Source: Thuidium tamariscinum (Eukaryota > Streptophyta > Bryopsida > Hypnales > Thuidiaceae). Taken from it: a stretch of 64,000 nucleotides of DNA. The stretch spans positions 17,325,067 to 17,389,066 of the forward strand of contig OX344758.2 of NCBI GenBank assembly GCA_947034885.2, read 5' to 3'. The notes under the pieces were generated by a model. It was not told where the DNA came from and searched no databases. It was given only the letters and a program-made list of their open reading frames with translations. Shown here in pieces: positions 25,054-35,477 of the stretch; within the stretch, counting starts at the first letter, position 1, and each line of letters opens with the position of its first letter. The position numbers were made by a program, and so were the translations under genes.

Positions 25054-25385
25054 GGAGTGGTGGCGTTCTTTTGGGTTTTGGGTTTTGGGTTTTGTCGGAG
25101 AAAGTGTCTGATAGTTCTTGAAGAGCAAGCGAGGATCTTCGATATGACCTTCATTTGCATTCTTTGTTTTACTTTGTGATTTGGTGAGAAATTTTGGAGT
25201 GGTGGCGTTCTTTCGAGTTTCGAGTTTCGGGTTTTGGGTTTTGGGTTTTGGGTTTTGCTATCTGTAGTTCTTGAAGAGCAAGGGAGGAGCTCCATTCTGT
25301 CCTTCTCTTGCATTCTCTGTTTCTCTTTGTCATTTGGTGAGTATTTTCGAGGTGTCCAAGTGTTGGCGGTTCTTTTGCGTTTTCA
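25054..25385 (+). repeat. Tandemly duplicated leader of the ISN1 gene with TTTTGGG runs
   Basis: A unit of about 142-160 bp begins GGAGTGGTGGCGTTCTT at 25054 and 25196, with a diverged start GTGTTGGCGGTTCTT near 25360. Within each unit follow TTTTGGG repeats (25069-25095 and 25228-25257), AGTTCTTGAAGAGCAAG, then CATTCT...TTTGTxATTTGGTGAG. The last unit runs to 6 bp before the ATG. GGTGAGTAT at about 25337 and TTTTCAG ending at 25385 could mark a short leader intron. The TTTTGGG runs look like plant telomere repeat but differ from TTTAGGG. Confidence 0.75.
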
Positions 25386-25391
25386 GTGGTC

Positions 25392-27080
25392 ATGGCGCCG
25401 CCATCAGCAGTGGGCGGAGTTGGGAGTTTGCTGCTGCCACCGCCGCCGTGCGTTTTTTCGCTGCGAGGCAAGATGACGCATTTCGCAAATTACCCCAATT
25501 TCGCGGCTGCTGGACACACCTGGTCGACTGGCGGGGGTTTCTCTCGTGGTTTAGATGCACACCACCAAAACTTGCAATTCGTCTCTGTCGGCGTGTCGCC
25601 CAAGGTCTCAAGGTTTAGTGGCAATGCCATTGTTGCTGCGGATGAAATTCCCGGAGTGGAGCTTAGTGAAGCGTCCACGCGTCGCGAACGCGCCGAATTT
25701 AGGTCAAACAGAGCTTCAGTGATTGCGCCGAACACCGACATTGTTGAAGAAAGGGGCAAGTCTTCTTCCCAGGATGTGGAAGAAGCAGCGCGAAGTGGAA
25801 ATTGGTCCGGAAACAGGACAATGAATGGCGCCGATGGGGACGAGGGGCTGGTGAGCTTGCCGGACGGCCAAGGCGGCATGCGCTGGAACATGCTTTTGAG
25901 CAAAGAAGCTCTCGAGGACGCGCACCTCCACCGTGCTTCCAGCGTCACCGACGCGCATGTCCTCCGCCGAAAGGGTCGTCTCAAGGAACAAGATGGCTTA
26001 ATCGAGTTCATCATCTCAATGCACTCGACCCACTCCCCCTTCCAGACCATGGAGAAGTTAGAGCGCTGGGTGCGTGAGCATCTGGAGGATCCGATGCGCT
26101 CCACCTTGAGCCGCCTCATCCCCACTCTCGGCCGCTTCTACACGCCGCTCCCGCTCGTGCGCGCTTTCCACGAGTACGACGAGTTCGCGTCTCTTTCCCG
26201 ACGCCGCTTCGTCCCTCCGAATTTCGCTGAAATTCGACATGTCCTCAACATCGCGCAAGTGCACGCGATTGCTGAGAAGCTTGCGCTCATCACTTTTGAT
26301 GCCGATGGGACGATCTACGCCGACGGGCACCACATTCAAGGAGACAACAAAATGATCGGGCACATCATCAAGCTCATGGAGCGAGGGGTGCACGTCGCCA
26401 TCGTCACGGCCGCGGGCTATCCGGGAAACGCTGCAAAATTTGAATCGCGCTTGGCGGGGTTACTTGAAGCTTTTCAGAAGCTTCGGCTTCCGACTACCAT
26501 CACTTCACTTTTCCATGTTGTTGGCGGCGAGTGCAACTATCTTTTGAAGGTGCATGAGCATTACAAACTGGAATTTGTTCCCGAGGAGCTTTGGATGTCG
26601 CCGGATATGCTGCAATGGTCGGATTCTGACGTGAATGCGCTGCTCGCGGACGCGGAATGCGCGCTTCGCGCCGGCGCGGTTCGACTGCGCATCCCGATTG
26701 AGATTGTGCGCAAACCGCGAGCGGTAGGCGCGGTGCCGTGTGAGCCGACGATTTATGAGGTTTTGGAGGAGCTCGCGTTGACGGTGCAAGTGCAGCTCAT
26801 CGGCTCGCGCCTGCCGTTTTGCGCTTTCAATGGGGGGAATGATGTGTTCGTTGATGTGGGCAACAAGAGTGTGGGATTGCGAGCGCTCATGAGATTTTTG
26901 AAGAAGAAGCCGTGTGAGACGTTGCATGTCGGGGATCGGTTCACTGTCAGTGGGAATGATATGGCCACGAGGTCGCAGTGCTCGATTCTGTGGGTGGCGA
27001 ATCCCGAGGAGACGGCCTTCTTCACGCGCTTGTTGTTGACGGATATTCGGTTAGCGAGACTCCACCCGTACTTGGAGTAG
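25392..27080 (+). CDS. ISN1: IMP-specific 5'-nucleotidase (ISN1 family)
   Basis: ISN1 enzymes hydrolyse IMP to inosine and phosphate in purine turnover. The single open frame gives 562 aa from the ATG at 25392 (MAPPSAVGG). The catalytic HAD-type motif is FDADGTIYADG with D303 and D305. Later signatures are VTAAGYPGNAAKFESRL, CNYLLKV, FNGGNDVFVDVGNKS (about 478) and HVGDRFTVSGNDMA (about 511), which carries a late acidic residue typical of metal binding, ending in WVANPEET. The first ~170 residues are a low-complexity extension rich in A, P, G, S and R. It is absent from the catalytic core and could be a plastid targeting peptide (inference). The gene is intronless and clearly GC-richer than its neighbours. 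No break is seen. The family is well known in fungi and apicomplexans. Confidence 0.88.
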   Translation: MAPPSAVGGVGSLLLPPPPCVFSLRGKMTHFANYPNFAAAGHTWSTGGGFSRGLDAHHQNLQFVSVGVSPKVSRFSGNAIVAADEIPGVELSEASTRRERAEFRSNRASVIAPNTDIVEERGKSSSQDVEEAARSGNWSGNRTMNGADGDEGLVSLPDGQGGMRWNMLLSKEALEDAHLHRASSVTDAHVLRRKGRLKEQDGLIEFIISMHSTHSPFQTMEKLERWVREHLEDPMRSTLSRLIPTLGRFYTPLPLVRAFHEYDEFASLSRRRFVPPNFAEIRHVLNIAQVHAIAEKLALITFDADGTIYADGHHIQGDNKMIGHIIKLMERGVHVAIVTAAGYPGNAAKFESRLAGLLEAFQKLRLPTTITSLFHVVGGECNYLLKVHEHYKLEFVPEELWMSPDMLQWSDSDVNALLADAECALRAGAVRLRIPIEIVRKPRAVGAVPCEPTIYEVLEELALTVQVQLIGSRLPFCAFNGGNDVFVDVGNKSVGLRALMRFLKKKPCETLHVGDRFTVSGNDMATRSQCSILWVANPEETAFFTRLLLTDIRLARLHPYLE

Positions 27081-28966
27081 TCGTGAAATTTTTGTTTTCT
27101 TTTGCAACCATGAGCTTTAACATCGATATGATGGAGAGCAAGAGGTGCCAGCCCTTGCTTGCTGTAAATTCTTAAGCATGTTGAGAGGGTGTTTTCAAAC
27201 CCTAATTGCTACAAGGGAGCGGGCTGTTTTCGAGCCCCAATTTCTCCGAGGTCGTCTTTTTTTATTGCCGAAGTTTTGCCAGATATAGGTCTTGTAGAAA
27301 ACCATGAGCGGAGAGAGGTTTCCCTCGACTTCATGTCATGTGTATGTCGAATTCTCTAGTGAGGCTCACCGAGGCTGGATGCGCTAGAACGCTGAATGAG
27401 GAGGGGCAAATGCAACGATTAGGGTTTGATGCAATTAGAGGTTGGAGATCTAGAGAGCGCTCAATCACAATTACAGTTATAACAGCTATGTACAGATGTA
27501 CAATGATTAAACGTTGTCAATTTGGCTTGATTGTGTGGATCTTCTTCTAGCCTTTTTCTTTTGGCGCAGTTGAAGCTGGTTCCGTTTTCTTAAGTACAGT
27601 AGTTGCGTGTAATTTTGTTATTGAAGATGGGTTTGGAACTGGCAATGGTGCAGCTTCATCCTTAATTTTTGAAACAGCTGCGTTGCTTGTTGGGAGGTTC
27701 TGTCTTTAATTTAGGGTTTAGGGATTCGAAATTCATACCTACTGAAAAAAATTTGATCTCTATATCTAAGAGTTTGCATGATGGTGGAGTAATTAGTATC
27801 TGTTCCTTGGAAAAGATTCTCTAGAGTAAACACTGCAGGTGATCACGGAATTGACCTCATTTGCTGTTTGTGAGGACTTCGTTTGGCTGATGATGAGATA
27901 AAGCTCTCTTGCAGCTCATTGAATATCGTCATTATCTCCTCATTACGATACAAAAAACATTGTGAAATTTACTGCGACCTGTTAGTTTTGAACAAGCATT
28001 TCTTGTCTCTTCAGACCAAGGGAAAGACGCTGTTGAGCAGACCCAATCGGAAATTAGCTATACTTTGTGGATAGAAACGTAGAGGAGACTCTTTGCATCA
28101 CTCTCCGCATTTTAGAAACTGTAGAAGTGCGATTTGGTGTTTAGTATTGAGCTGAGGAGAGATCTTTGGGAACAAGAGGCTCTGAATCTATCGTGATGAA
28201 ATGTTTTTCAGTAGATATGAATTTCTCATGCAATCTTAAGGCCTAGTATCCTATCTTGAGAATTTGAGGTCGCTCTTACTTGTTTTATAAGGGTAGCAGG
28301 GTGGGACGTTGATTTGGCGTGACTGTAAGAAGCAGTGAGTTTTGGGGATTGTACTGATAATTTTAAAACAAGAAGGTAGACTGGTGATATATTAATTGTT
28401 GTGGCCGACCTAAACTGGCTATGCACACAAAAATAGAAGCTTAGCACAAGTCTGGCAATTCTCAAGACCATTGAATGCTCCTTTAGATAGTAAGGAGTAG
28501 TAGATAGAAGCTTGAGAGAATTTCTTTGTGTCTAATACTTATTGCTTCTCAAATGACATAAAAATTAGAGCCTAATATATGGCAAGTCAATCATCTGGAA
28601 AGTTGGAATTAATCGTTCAAAATTGAAGCCTAGAATAAGTACTAAATTCCCCAAACAAAGTTGTACAAATGACTACTCAAAGCCAGTTTCTTCACAACAG
28701 CGTTTCACTCTCCAATCTGCATATGCCGTATCGCAGGGGAATCTGAGCTTACATGCCTACGACAAGTGGGAAATGATTGTTGAGACGGTTTCACAACTTA
28801 CTCTTCTCAAAGGCAAGAGTTGGAAAAGTTCTTTCATCATTTACAGACCCAAAGCACCATCTCAATACCAAGTTTTGCACGCTTCATATATTCGGAGAGG
28901 TCGAACTGGAGGTTGCTGGAGGCATCATTCAATGATATACCACATTTGAGTGACAAGATTGAAAAA
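27081..28966. other. ISN1 3' flank and intergenic sequence
   Basis: No second gene is recognised. Open frames at 27338-27550, 27883-28074 and 28623-28949 are short and without domains. AATTTAGGGTTTAGGGATT near 27707 contains a telo-box-like motif, which may be chance. Confidence 0.4.
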
Positions 28967-29203
28967 TAAGGTGGTACATCCAAAAGTGCAACTGACCTTA
29001 AACTACCATTTACAATTTGTGTACATTTCCAAAATCAAATATGTATGCAGACTGTAGATGGCGCTTTCAAAAACAAACTTTGATCCTTAATGACTTTTGC
29101 ATATTGTATCCAAATGCTACATTCTTTGGTGCATTTGAACAACCCTAATAATAGTAACTAGGCACAATATCAATTTGTGACACTTTTGGATGTACCCACC
29201 TTA
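28967..29203 (-). mobile_element. TA-flanked MITE family A, shortened copy
   Basis: 237 bp, from TAAGGTGGTACATCCAAAAG to TTGGATGTACCCACCTTA. It shares CAGACTGTAGATGGCGCTTT, AAACAAACTTTGATCC and AGTAACTAGGCACAAT with the other copies. About 40 bp around the GTGAAAGCATG landmark is deleted. Confidence 0.8.
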
Positions 29204-29205
29204 AA

Positions 29206-29520
29206 TCTTCTTTCATGATTTGCCTTGGAATTTGAAGTCATAGAGTGAGCTTTGAACAGGGCTGCCTGCTTGATCAACTTGGTCACATTCTGAACTGCCC
29301 CAATCTTAGTGGGATCACCAAGTTTTGTCTTCAGCTTCTTTCCGTAACAAATGTGCTTTCTAATGATCACCGTATGCTTCTCAAGATTCTTTTTAGCCTC
29401 AGAGTCACTCCAGTATTGTGGGAAGATAATGCCCAAACAATACTTTCATGAAATGTGTAGCAGAAACCCACAAAGTGAAATCATCCACCAACTTCTTAGC
29501 AGTAGCTGACAACAGTTAAA
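29206..29520 (-). pseudogene. hAT transposase fragment (C-terminal region), decayed
   Basis: On the minus strand, 29436-29250 encodes MGIIFPQYWSDSEAKKNLEK and then a KLIKQAALFKAHSM segment. These align with GIIYPQYW at residues 640-647 and NQAGLFKVTM at 698-707 of the hAT transposase at 20052-23417. Upstream, 29520-29437 resembles the preceding helix in a shifted frame. The catalytic core and the end of the dimerisation domain are missing. It is a relic of a related but distinct element. Confidence 0.6.
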
Positions 29521-29989
29521 AAAGTAAGATAGATACCATCAAAATGGTGAAATCAAATCATGTATTAGATAATTGATGAGCCATGCTAGCAGTGAATAGA
29601 TTATGTTAGAGTATAACCTTGTTGCAAAGAGAAAAATAGTTACATTCATTTTGTTTATACTGTAAATAATTACAGATTACAGGTGGTCCTTAAGACCAAT
29701 TCGGGTTTAACACCGTGATTACCTCATCTTATCAATTCTAAAGAATGCATCATGTTCTATCGAATACAGATCATTTTTTAATATACTTCATATTCGATCA
29801 TGGTATCGGAGTGTAGTTCTCAACCTCGGTATAGTAGCTAAACACTTAGCTAGAGCAGAGCAGAGTGCATTACTTTGTAGTACTTGCAGTTTGCTTGCAA
29901 GGATTTTTTGCAGTAATGTTTGACACCCAAGAGGAGATCTCAGTGAAGACTCATGTCTCTGAGTCAAATGCAAGGACCATGGGGTCATG

Positions 29990-30179
29990 TAAGGTGGGTA
30001 TACCCAAAAGCACCAGAAAATGGTAATGAGCCTAGTTACTATTATTAGGTTTTTCAAATTTTCATGTAGTCTTGCTGGCAAGTGAAATCATCTTCCAATG
30101 CACCTAAGAATGCAACATTTGGATATAGTACACAAAAGCTATTAAGGGCCAAAGTTAGTTTCTTAAAGCTGCAGTGCTG
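29990..30179 (+). mobile_element. TA-flanked MITE family A, interrupted at the CACTA boundary
   Basis: The left end TAAGGTGGGTATACCCAAAA and the landmarks TGGCAAGTGAAATCAT, CACCTAAGAATGCAAC and CAAAAGCTATTAA match family A. The sequence stops matching within about 20 bp of the CACTA terminus at 30180. The missing right end is not clearly recognisable after 43262. Confidence 0.7.
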
Positions 30180-30560
30180 CACTACTAGAAAATGGATGTT
30201 TTATGACTACAAAAATATGACTAAGGATGATTGGCGACTAGTCGTAGTCATATTTTGACCTTATACATTATGGGCGTATAGAGTACACTCATTGGGAACA
30301 CCAAATACTTCATAGGGAACTAGAGGGAACATGTTTGGGAACATGCAATCATATTTTTCTTGAATCATATTTTGTAGTCATATTTCTATAGTGATGATAT
30401 TTTTTTGTTTTGGGCAACCCAAAATGAATTTAGGCTAGGAAATTGTTGAAAAAGTACCCAGTCATATTTTTTGTTCAGTTATATTTTGTAGTCATATTTT
30501 CCAATAGTCACATTCTATAGTCATATATCTTTATTTGTGTGTGTCTTTGTGTGTGTCTCT

Positions 30561-30563
<3 letters not shown>

Positions 30564-30598
<35 letters not shown>
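30564..30598. repeat. (TA)n microsatellite
   Basis: About 17 uninterrupted TA dinucleotides, preceded by a short GTGTGTCTT-type stretch, within the CACTA left sub-terminal region. Confidence 0.95.
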
Positions 30599-30601
<3 letters not shown>

Positions 30602-30706
30602 AATTCATTTTCTTGTTAGTTTACATTTCTCCAAGGGGTTTCCAAGAAATAGAGAAAAATTTAAGAATTTAATAACAAAAAATAGTAAGTAGATTCCATC
30701 TCAATC

Positions 30707-30878
30707 CACTAGTAGAAAATCTGAAATTTCTGTTGATTTGGTCGCGTTGATCGGGGTCAGTTTTTTGCTGGTTTTGACATAAATCTGTTGAAATCAACAG
30801 ATTTCTGTCAAAACCAGCAGAAAACTGACCCCGATCAATGCGACCAAATCAACAGAAATTTCAGATTTTCTACTAGTG
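30707..30878. mobile_element. CACTA-type palindromic MITE, 172 bp, TSD ATC
   Basis: Two arms of about 86 bp are complementary with only three mismatches and essentially no loop (centre CTGTTGAAATCAACAG). The termini are CACTAGTAGAAAATCT and AGATTTTCTACTAGTG. The 3-bp flank ATC is duplicated at 30704-30706 and 30879-30881. It resembles the host CACTA terminus (CACTACTAGAAAAT), so the parent's transposase may have moved it. Confidence 0.92.
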
Positions 30879-31276
30879 ATCTAGCCAAACAAAAGGAATG
30901 CAAGAAAGATCTCAAACCATGTCTTACACATGTTTTGGTTCCACACAATAATTTCATGTACATTTATAAGCCTAGAAAGTGATGTCTTCAAACACAAACT
31001 TTGTTAATTTTCTTAAAACATATAGCATGTACTATTCAAGGCACATGTTAGGTTGGCATCTCGTGATTACATTTCTAAATTGCTTATTGGGCAAATTGAT
31101 TGCCTAATGTCTTTTACAATTAGTAGTATTCATTTCAATGACATCTTCCATCTTAAACAAGTTATATTTAATTGTATGCTTTTGTGTTCTAGGCTAAAGA
31201 CAATATTGTATAAAATACTCATTTTAAATTGTCAAAGAAAATTTCATATATAGTAATACTTTACATAGCCAAAAAC

Positions 31277-32149
31277 TCACTCGAAATCTCCATTAGAATA
31301 CTGTAAGTCATTCACTTCTATGTTGTTTTGTTTAAGACATTGTAATGTATTTGTAACAACATCAAGTTGTACTTCCACTGCATTAGACAACATGGCCACT
31401 TGCGGTATGAAGTCTTCATACAAGCCTGTAGCTTCCAATCCATGGAAATCGATTGTCTTGTGCAACAATATGCACTCTACTTCAAATGTTGCTTGATGAT
31501 TGGAGAATACTCGAACACCTCTTGGTTCCTTTCAGAGTACCACTTGCCAACCATGCTTGGCCTTGTCTTTTGCAAAAAATATTTGTTCTGTGTGAAGAGG
31601 GAAGGCAAATGATTGTGTTGAGTATGGAATCAATCTATCAAAGTTGACACTAGTGAATCCATATTCATCACACTTCATGGTGGCCCATCACCCTTCATAT
31701 TGGCTACCAACCAATTGCAATATAGGACCACAATTTCAAAATGCCTGTAGTTGAGAGACAAAATTTCCTCCACCCACCCCACATATTCCAACTTTGAAGC
31801 CTTTATATTTCTGTCTTTCACACCTACTCGACAAAGTTGTTGAAAAGTTGCAACTACCCCTGAGTCCATTGTTGTTAATTGCCTCTTACAACTCCAAACA
31901 CAAATGTGATTTCCAAATGCATACAAAGAACGATATGACTTGGCTTGATCTGATGGAGGAAACATTAGAACCTTTACATCTTCTTCAACTTGCTCAGTTC
32001 CAACTTCCAAAGCATGCGAGACTGCCTTAGGAAACCAAATGTGAAATTCTTCAATCCACAATTCTGCTAGATAAACTATATGGCTCTTATATTTCTTTTT
32101 CCTGTAGACTTGGCACTTTTCTTTGCGAGATAACATGTCATCCTCATGT
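31277..32149 (-). pseudogene. CACTA transposase C-terminal part, DUF4216 region, frameshifted
   Basis: On the minus strand, 32136-31675 encodes HIVYLAELWIEEFHIWFPKA, then KLEYVGWVEEILSLNYRHFE and IVVLYCNWLV, a pattern like the DUF4216 start in CACTA proteins. A frame change at about 31680 leads into MKCDEYGFTSVNFDRLIPYS and EQIFFAKDKAWHGWQVVLRK, which is the normal continuation of DUF4216. The last part (31468-31277) has no recognised motif. The frameshift makes this non-functional. Confidence 0.7.
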
Positions 32150-32875
32150 GGGTGATTGCAAGAAATAATTGTCCTTTTTTTTATCCCCTTGACATTCAGG
32201 AGGTAAATTTTTGCTCATAACTTTTCATCTTTTGTTCATTTGAATTGAAACTTGAAATGAAGGTGCCTACAAAAGTTTTACATTTTTTGTAATTTTTAAA
32301 ATTTTTTAAAAATTAGTTTACTATCTTTAAACTACCCCCAATTGGGTGTCTACTTTGGCCATTTTGGGGGATTTTAGTCCTATTTTTGACCCAAAAATGA
32401 AAATTTTGAGTTGAAAATTGGCATGCAAGGACCTCACCTAAAGTTACACAAGACCACAAAGAGATTTTTTGAAAATACTATATTGTTCAACCTCCATGTG
32501 TCGTCAAAGTGACTGACTTTTCGCAAGTGTGGAGAATAAAATTTATTTTTTCCAAAGATGAAATTTGTTGGAAAATAAATTCCTTTACTTAAGAAAAAAA
32601 AGATTTTTCATTTTCATTTTTTGAACTTTTTTATTATTTTTACCAAATTAGTGAAAAAAGAATTATTTTCATTGTATTTTCCATTGTCTATAACATTTAG
32701 AGAAAAAATTTCTTAGATCATAATTTCAAGAGACATGATATTCTCATTTTTCTTCAAATTATCCATATTTTTTTCAATTTAAAAAAAATTTATTCCAAAA
32801 GTCACAGGACTCACAAGACTCACTAATTTTGAGCCATTTTGAGACAAAATTGGTAAGTGTTTCTTGCAACGACCC
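32150..32875 (+). mobile_element. 4-bp-TSD TIR element, subfamily A, copy 1 (TSD ATGT)
   Basis: 726 bp. The ends are GGGTGATTGCAAGAAA and TTTCTTGCAACGACCC, inverted repeats. ATGT is duplicated exactly at 32146-32149 and 32876-32879. The interior is non-coding and closely similar to 42268-42998 (for example GGCATGCAAGGACCTCACCT, AAAGTTACACAA). It lies inside the decayed CACTA transposase gene, so it inserted after that element. Confidence 0.85.
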
Positions 32876-33730
32876 ATGTCTCCTATACCATGCAATAATT
32901 CGTGTGATTTGATTTCCAAAATGCTTTTATATCACCAACTTCAGTCATATAAGCAATTTCATCACTACATGTAGTCATAAATGCAATGACATCACTTTTG
33001 GCAATCACAATTGCATGTAACACTAATTCTACAATATGGATTTCACTTTTTATGTGACAAGATAATACTAGCAATAATATTTTCAAAGGACTTTACCTGC
33101 TCCAATCCTCCAAAGGTGCTGCATTGTTCACTACAAACTCATGGCCCCATTGAAGAAGTTCAGATGAAAAGTGGTGGTTTCATCCACTTCCTTCTAAGAT
33201 TTCATTATACATTGAAGGATCCTCTTTATCATCCTACACTCTTTGGGTGGTCCCTGTATACTCTTGCATATACTCAGTGCAAAAATCCAATACCTCAACT
33301 GCAATGTAGCCTTTATCCATGCTCCCCTCCGGTTGAGCACGATTTTGGATATAACCTTTTAGTGTCTTCAAATACCTTTCGATAGGATACATCCAATGTG
33401 TATGAACAGGTGCACAAATTTCTAGTTCTTCTACAAGGTGGACAACCAAGTGGCTCATGACATCAAAAAAAGATGGTGGAATTCTTTTTTCAACATGCAT
33501 AATGTTATTGCCATGTCAGACCTCAAATCTGCTATAGAATTGAGATCAATGGTCTTCGCACATATTTTCTTGAAAATACGGCTCAACATAATTATGGTGG
33601 AGCAAACCTCCTTTGCCAACATAGTGGGAATACAAAGTGGCAACACTTGTTGCATGAGAACATGGTAATCATGGGATTTTAAGCCCTTCATGCTCCCATT
33701 CATGTGTACACACTTTTTCAATTGACCCAC
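32876..33730 (-). pseudogene. CACTA transposase middle part, DUF4218 region, broken
   Basis: Minus-strand 33730-33455 (GLKSHDYHVLMQQVLPLCIP, then IIMLSRIFKKICAKTID) and 33500-33234 (IPPSFFDVMSHLVVHLVEEL, WMYPIERYLKTLKGYIQNRA, PEGSMDKGYIAVEVLDFCTE) match the end of tnp2 and the DUF4218 domain of plant CACTA transposases. The two pieces overlap in different frames, so a frameshift near 33460-33500 separates them. Everything before DUF4216 follows in the expected order. Confidence 0.8.
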
Positions 33731-34930
33731 ATATTTGGTAGAGGTTCATAGTGACCGGACTCCATCCACAACAACTTGAGTACTTGACAATCTTGTTTGT
33801 TTAGAACATATGATGTCCAAGGTAATATGGCACTTCCAGGTTTCTTCCCAGGTACATGCCAAAGATGTTTACGTATACCTGCTTTTTTCATGTCCAAATG
33901 AACCTCAAGGGTGTCTTTTTCTCCAATTAGAAATTTTAAAAGACTTTCAACAATATTTTTCTCACAATGCATGACATCCAATGTATGTCGAATGAGAAGA
34001 TCTTGCACCATGACATTGGATAGTTAGATTTGCATATCACACTAGAAAATATGACTACATGAAGTCATCTTAGATATATGACTATGTGTAGTCACCAAAT
34101 ACAACTTACATAACTATGCATGTGCATTGAGAGCTTTCCTTCTTTATACATGAGCAACACTACATTTTTCAAGCTATGGATGGCAATCAATTTATAAATA
34201 TTCTTACTTTCCAGTATGGCAAATCATATAGGCATGTCCTCCTCTTTACTCCATCCTCGTGAACTGGATCTAGCATTCACTCCGCTTCATTTCCATGAGG
34301 CATTGTCTTCCATTGTTCTCTTCCTTTTGCATGATGAAGTTGCTTTCGACTACTCATCCTTCTTGGTGGAGGTCTCAAATCCACTTGGCCATCAAATATG
34401 GCCCTTTGCCATTGCCATTGGTGTAACATTGGTAAGTACCGTCTATGCCCAAGGTAAACATTCTTCTTCAATGCTTTTGAACGGCGAGTCACTATTTTGG
34501 GTTCACATATAGGGCATGCCTTGTATCCCTTTGTCACTTGGCCTGAAATTAATCCATATGCGGGGAAGTCATTTACTATCCACATTAGAATACCATGTAG
34601 CTTGAATACTTTGTTTGTAGAATCCTTGTATGATCCGTCCAAGCAATCCACCCCTTTCCATAGTAGTAGAAGTTTGTCTATTAATGGTGCAAGGTACACA
34701 TCTATATTTTTTTTGTCACACTTTCTTTTCTCGGTATGATTAATGTGAGCATCATAAAAAAAAAATTGGTCACCAACCACGGAGGAAGATTGTAGTTTAT
34801 CATCATCACTGGCCAAGTTGAATGGCTAAGACTTTGGTTTTGAATGGATTCACACCATCTAATGCAAGGCCAAGTCTCACATTCCACTCTTCTTTTGCAA
34901 ACCATGGTCATTTGTTATTCACATGATTCC
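33718..34930 (-). pseudogene. CACTA tnp2 transposase N-terminal part, broken
   Basis: Minus-strand 34816-34277 contains NIDVYLAPLIDKLLLLWKGV, FKLHGILMWIVNDFPAYGLI and SGQVTKGYKACPICEP, the core of the tnp2 family. 34011-33718 contains RHTLDVMHCEKNIVESLLKF. A non-matching segment (34012-34215) with CACTAGAAAATATGACTAC and GTAGTCA motifs separates them and may be an insertion or intron. Upstream, 34911-34820 continues the N-terminal part in another frame. Several frame changes show the gene is dead. Confidence 0.8.
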
Positions 34931-34984
34931 AAGCCTTTAAATCTACTATAGATATCATATGAATAACAACATATGATTCCTCCT

Positions 34985-35165
34985 AGTAATGAAGAACAAT
35001 AAATATATGACTCATTGTAGTTTTAAAGAATAGCTTATGACTTTTTGTAGTCATGAAGAACAATAAATATATGACTCGTTGTAGTTATAAAGAATAGTTT
35101 ATGACTTTTTGTAGTCATGAAGAACAATATATGATTCCTTGTAGTCATAAAGAATAATACATGAC
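34985..35165. repeat. Short repeats with TATGACT...GTAGTCAT motifs
   Basis: About three units of 55-67 bp contain GAAGAACAATAAATATATGA, then CTC(G/A)TTGTAG and TTTATGACTTTTTGTAGTCA. The motif is the same as in the sub-terminal regions of the host CACTA element. Confidence 0.7.
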
Positions 35166-35477
35166 TTCTAGTAGTAAAAAACTAGTACTCCTCAATCTTT
35201 GTATTGCAAGAGAGCATGTGTAATACAATATAGTGGAAAGAGGTCATTTACAATAGCCTTTCTTGAGTAGTGATGCGTTGTAATCAATTGTAGTCACTAA
35301 TGAACAATTTTGACTTCAATGACTTATTCAACAACATATGTAACTTGCTGCAATAAGGGAATCATGTGTATGGCGTTTTTTATACATATATGCATAGGCT
35401 ATTAGTCAAATTTATTTGTATAGCTTGCACTTGTAATTGTAATTTAAAGTCAATTTCTAAAAACTATACAATATTTG

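Noticed and set aside
25490-26927. Long minus-strand and alternate-frame ORFs over the ISN1 gene
   Set aside because: High GC removes stop codons; none shows a domain, whereas the plus frame carries all ISN1 motifs.
27700-27725. Interstitial telomere repeat
   Set aside because: Only about two degenerate TTTAGGG units; also common as promoter telo-boxes or by chance.
28226-28471. Possible Copia-type reverse transcriptase/RNase H fragment
   Set aside because: Only a few scattered residues could be matched and stops interrupt the frame; no catalytic motif.
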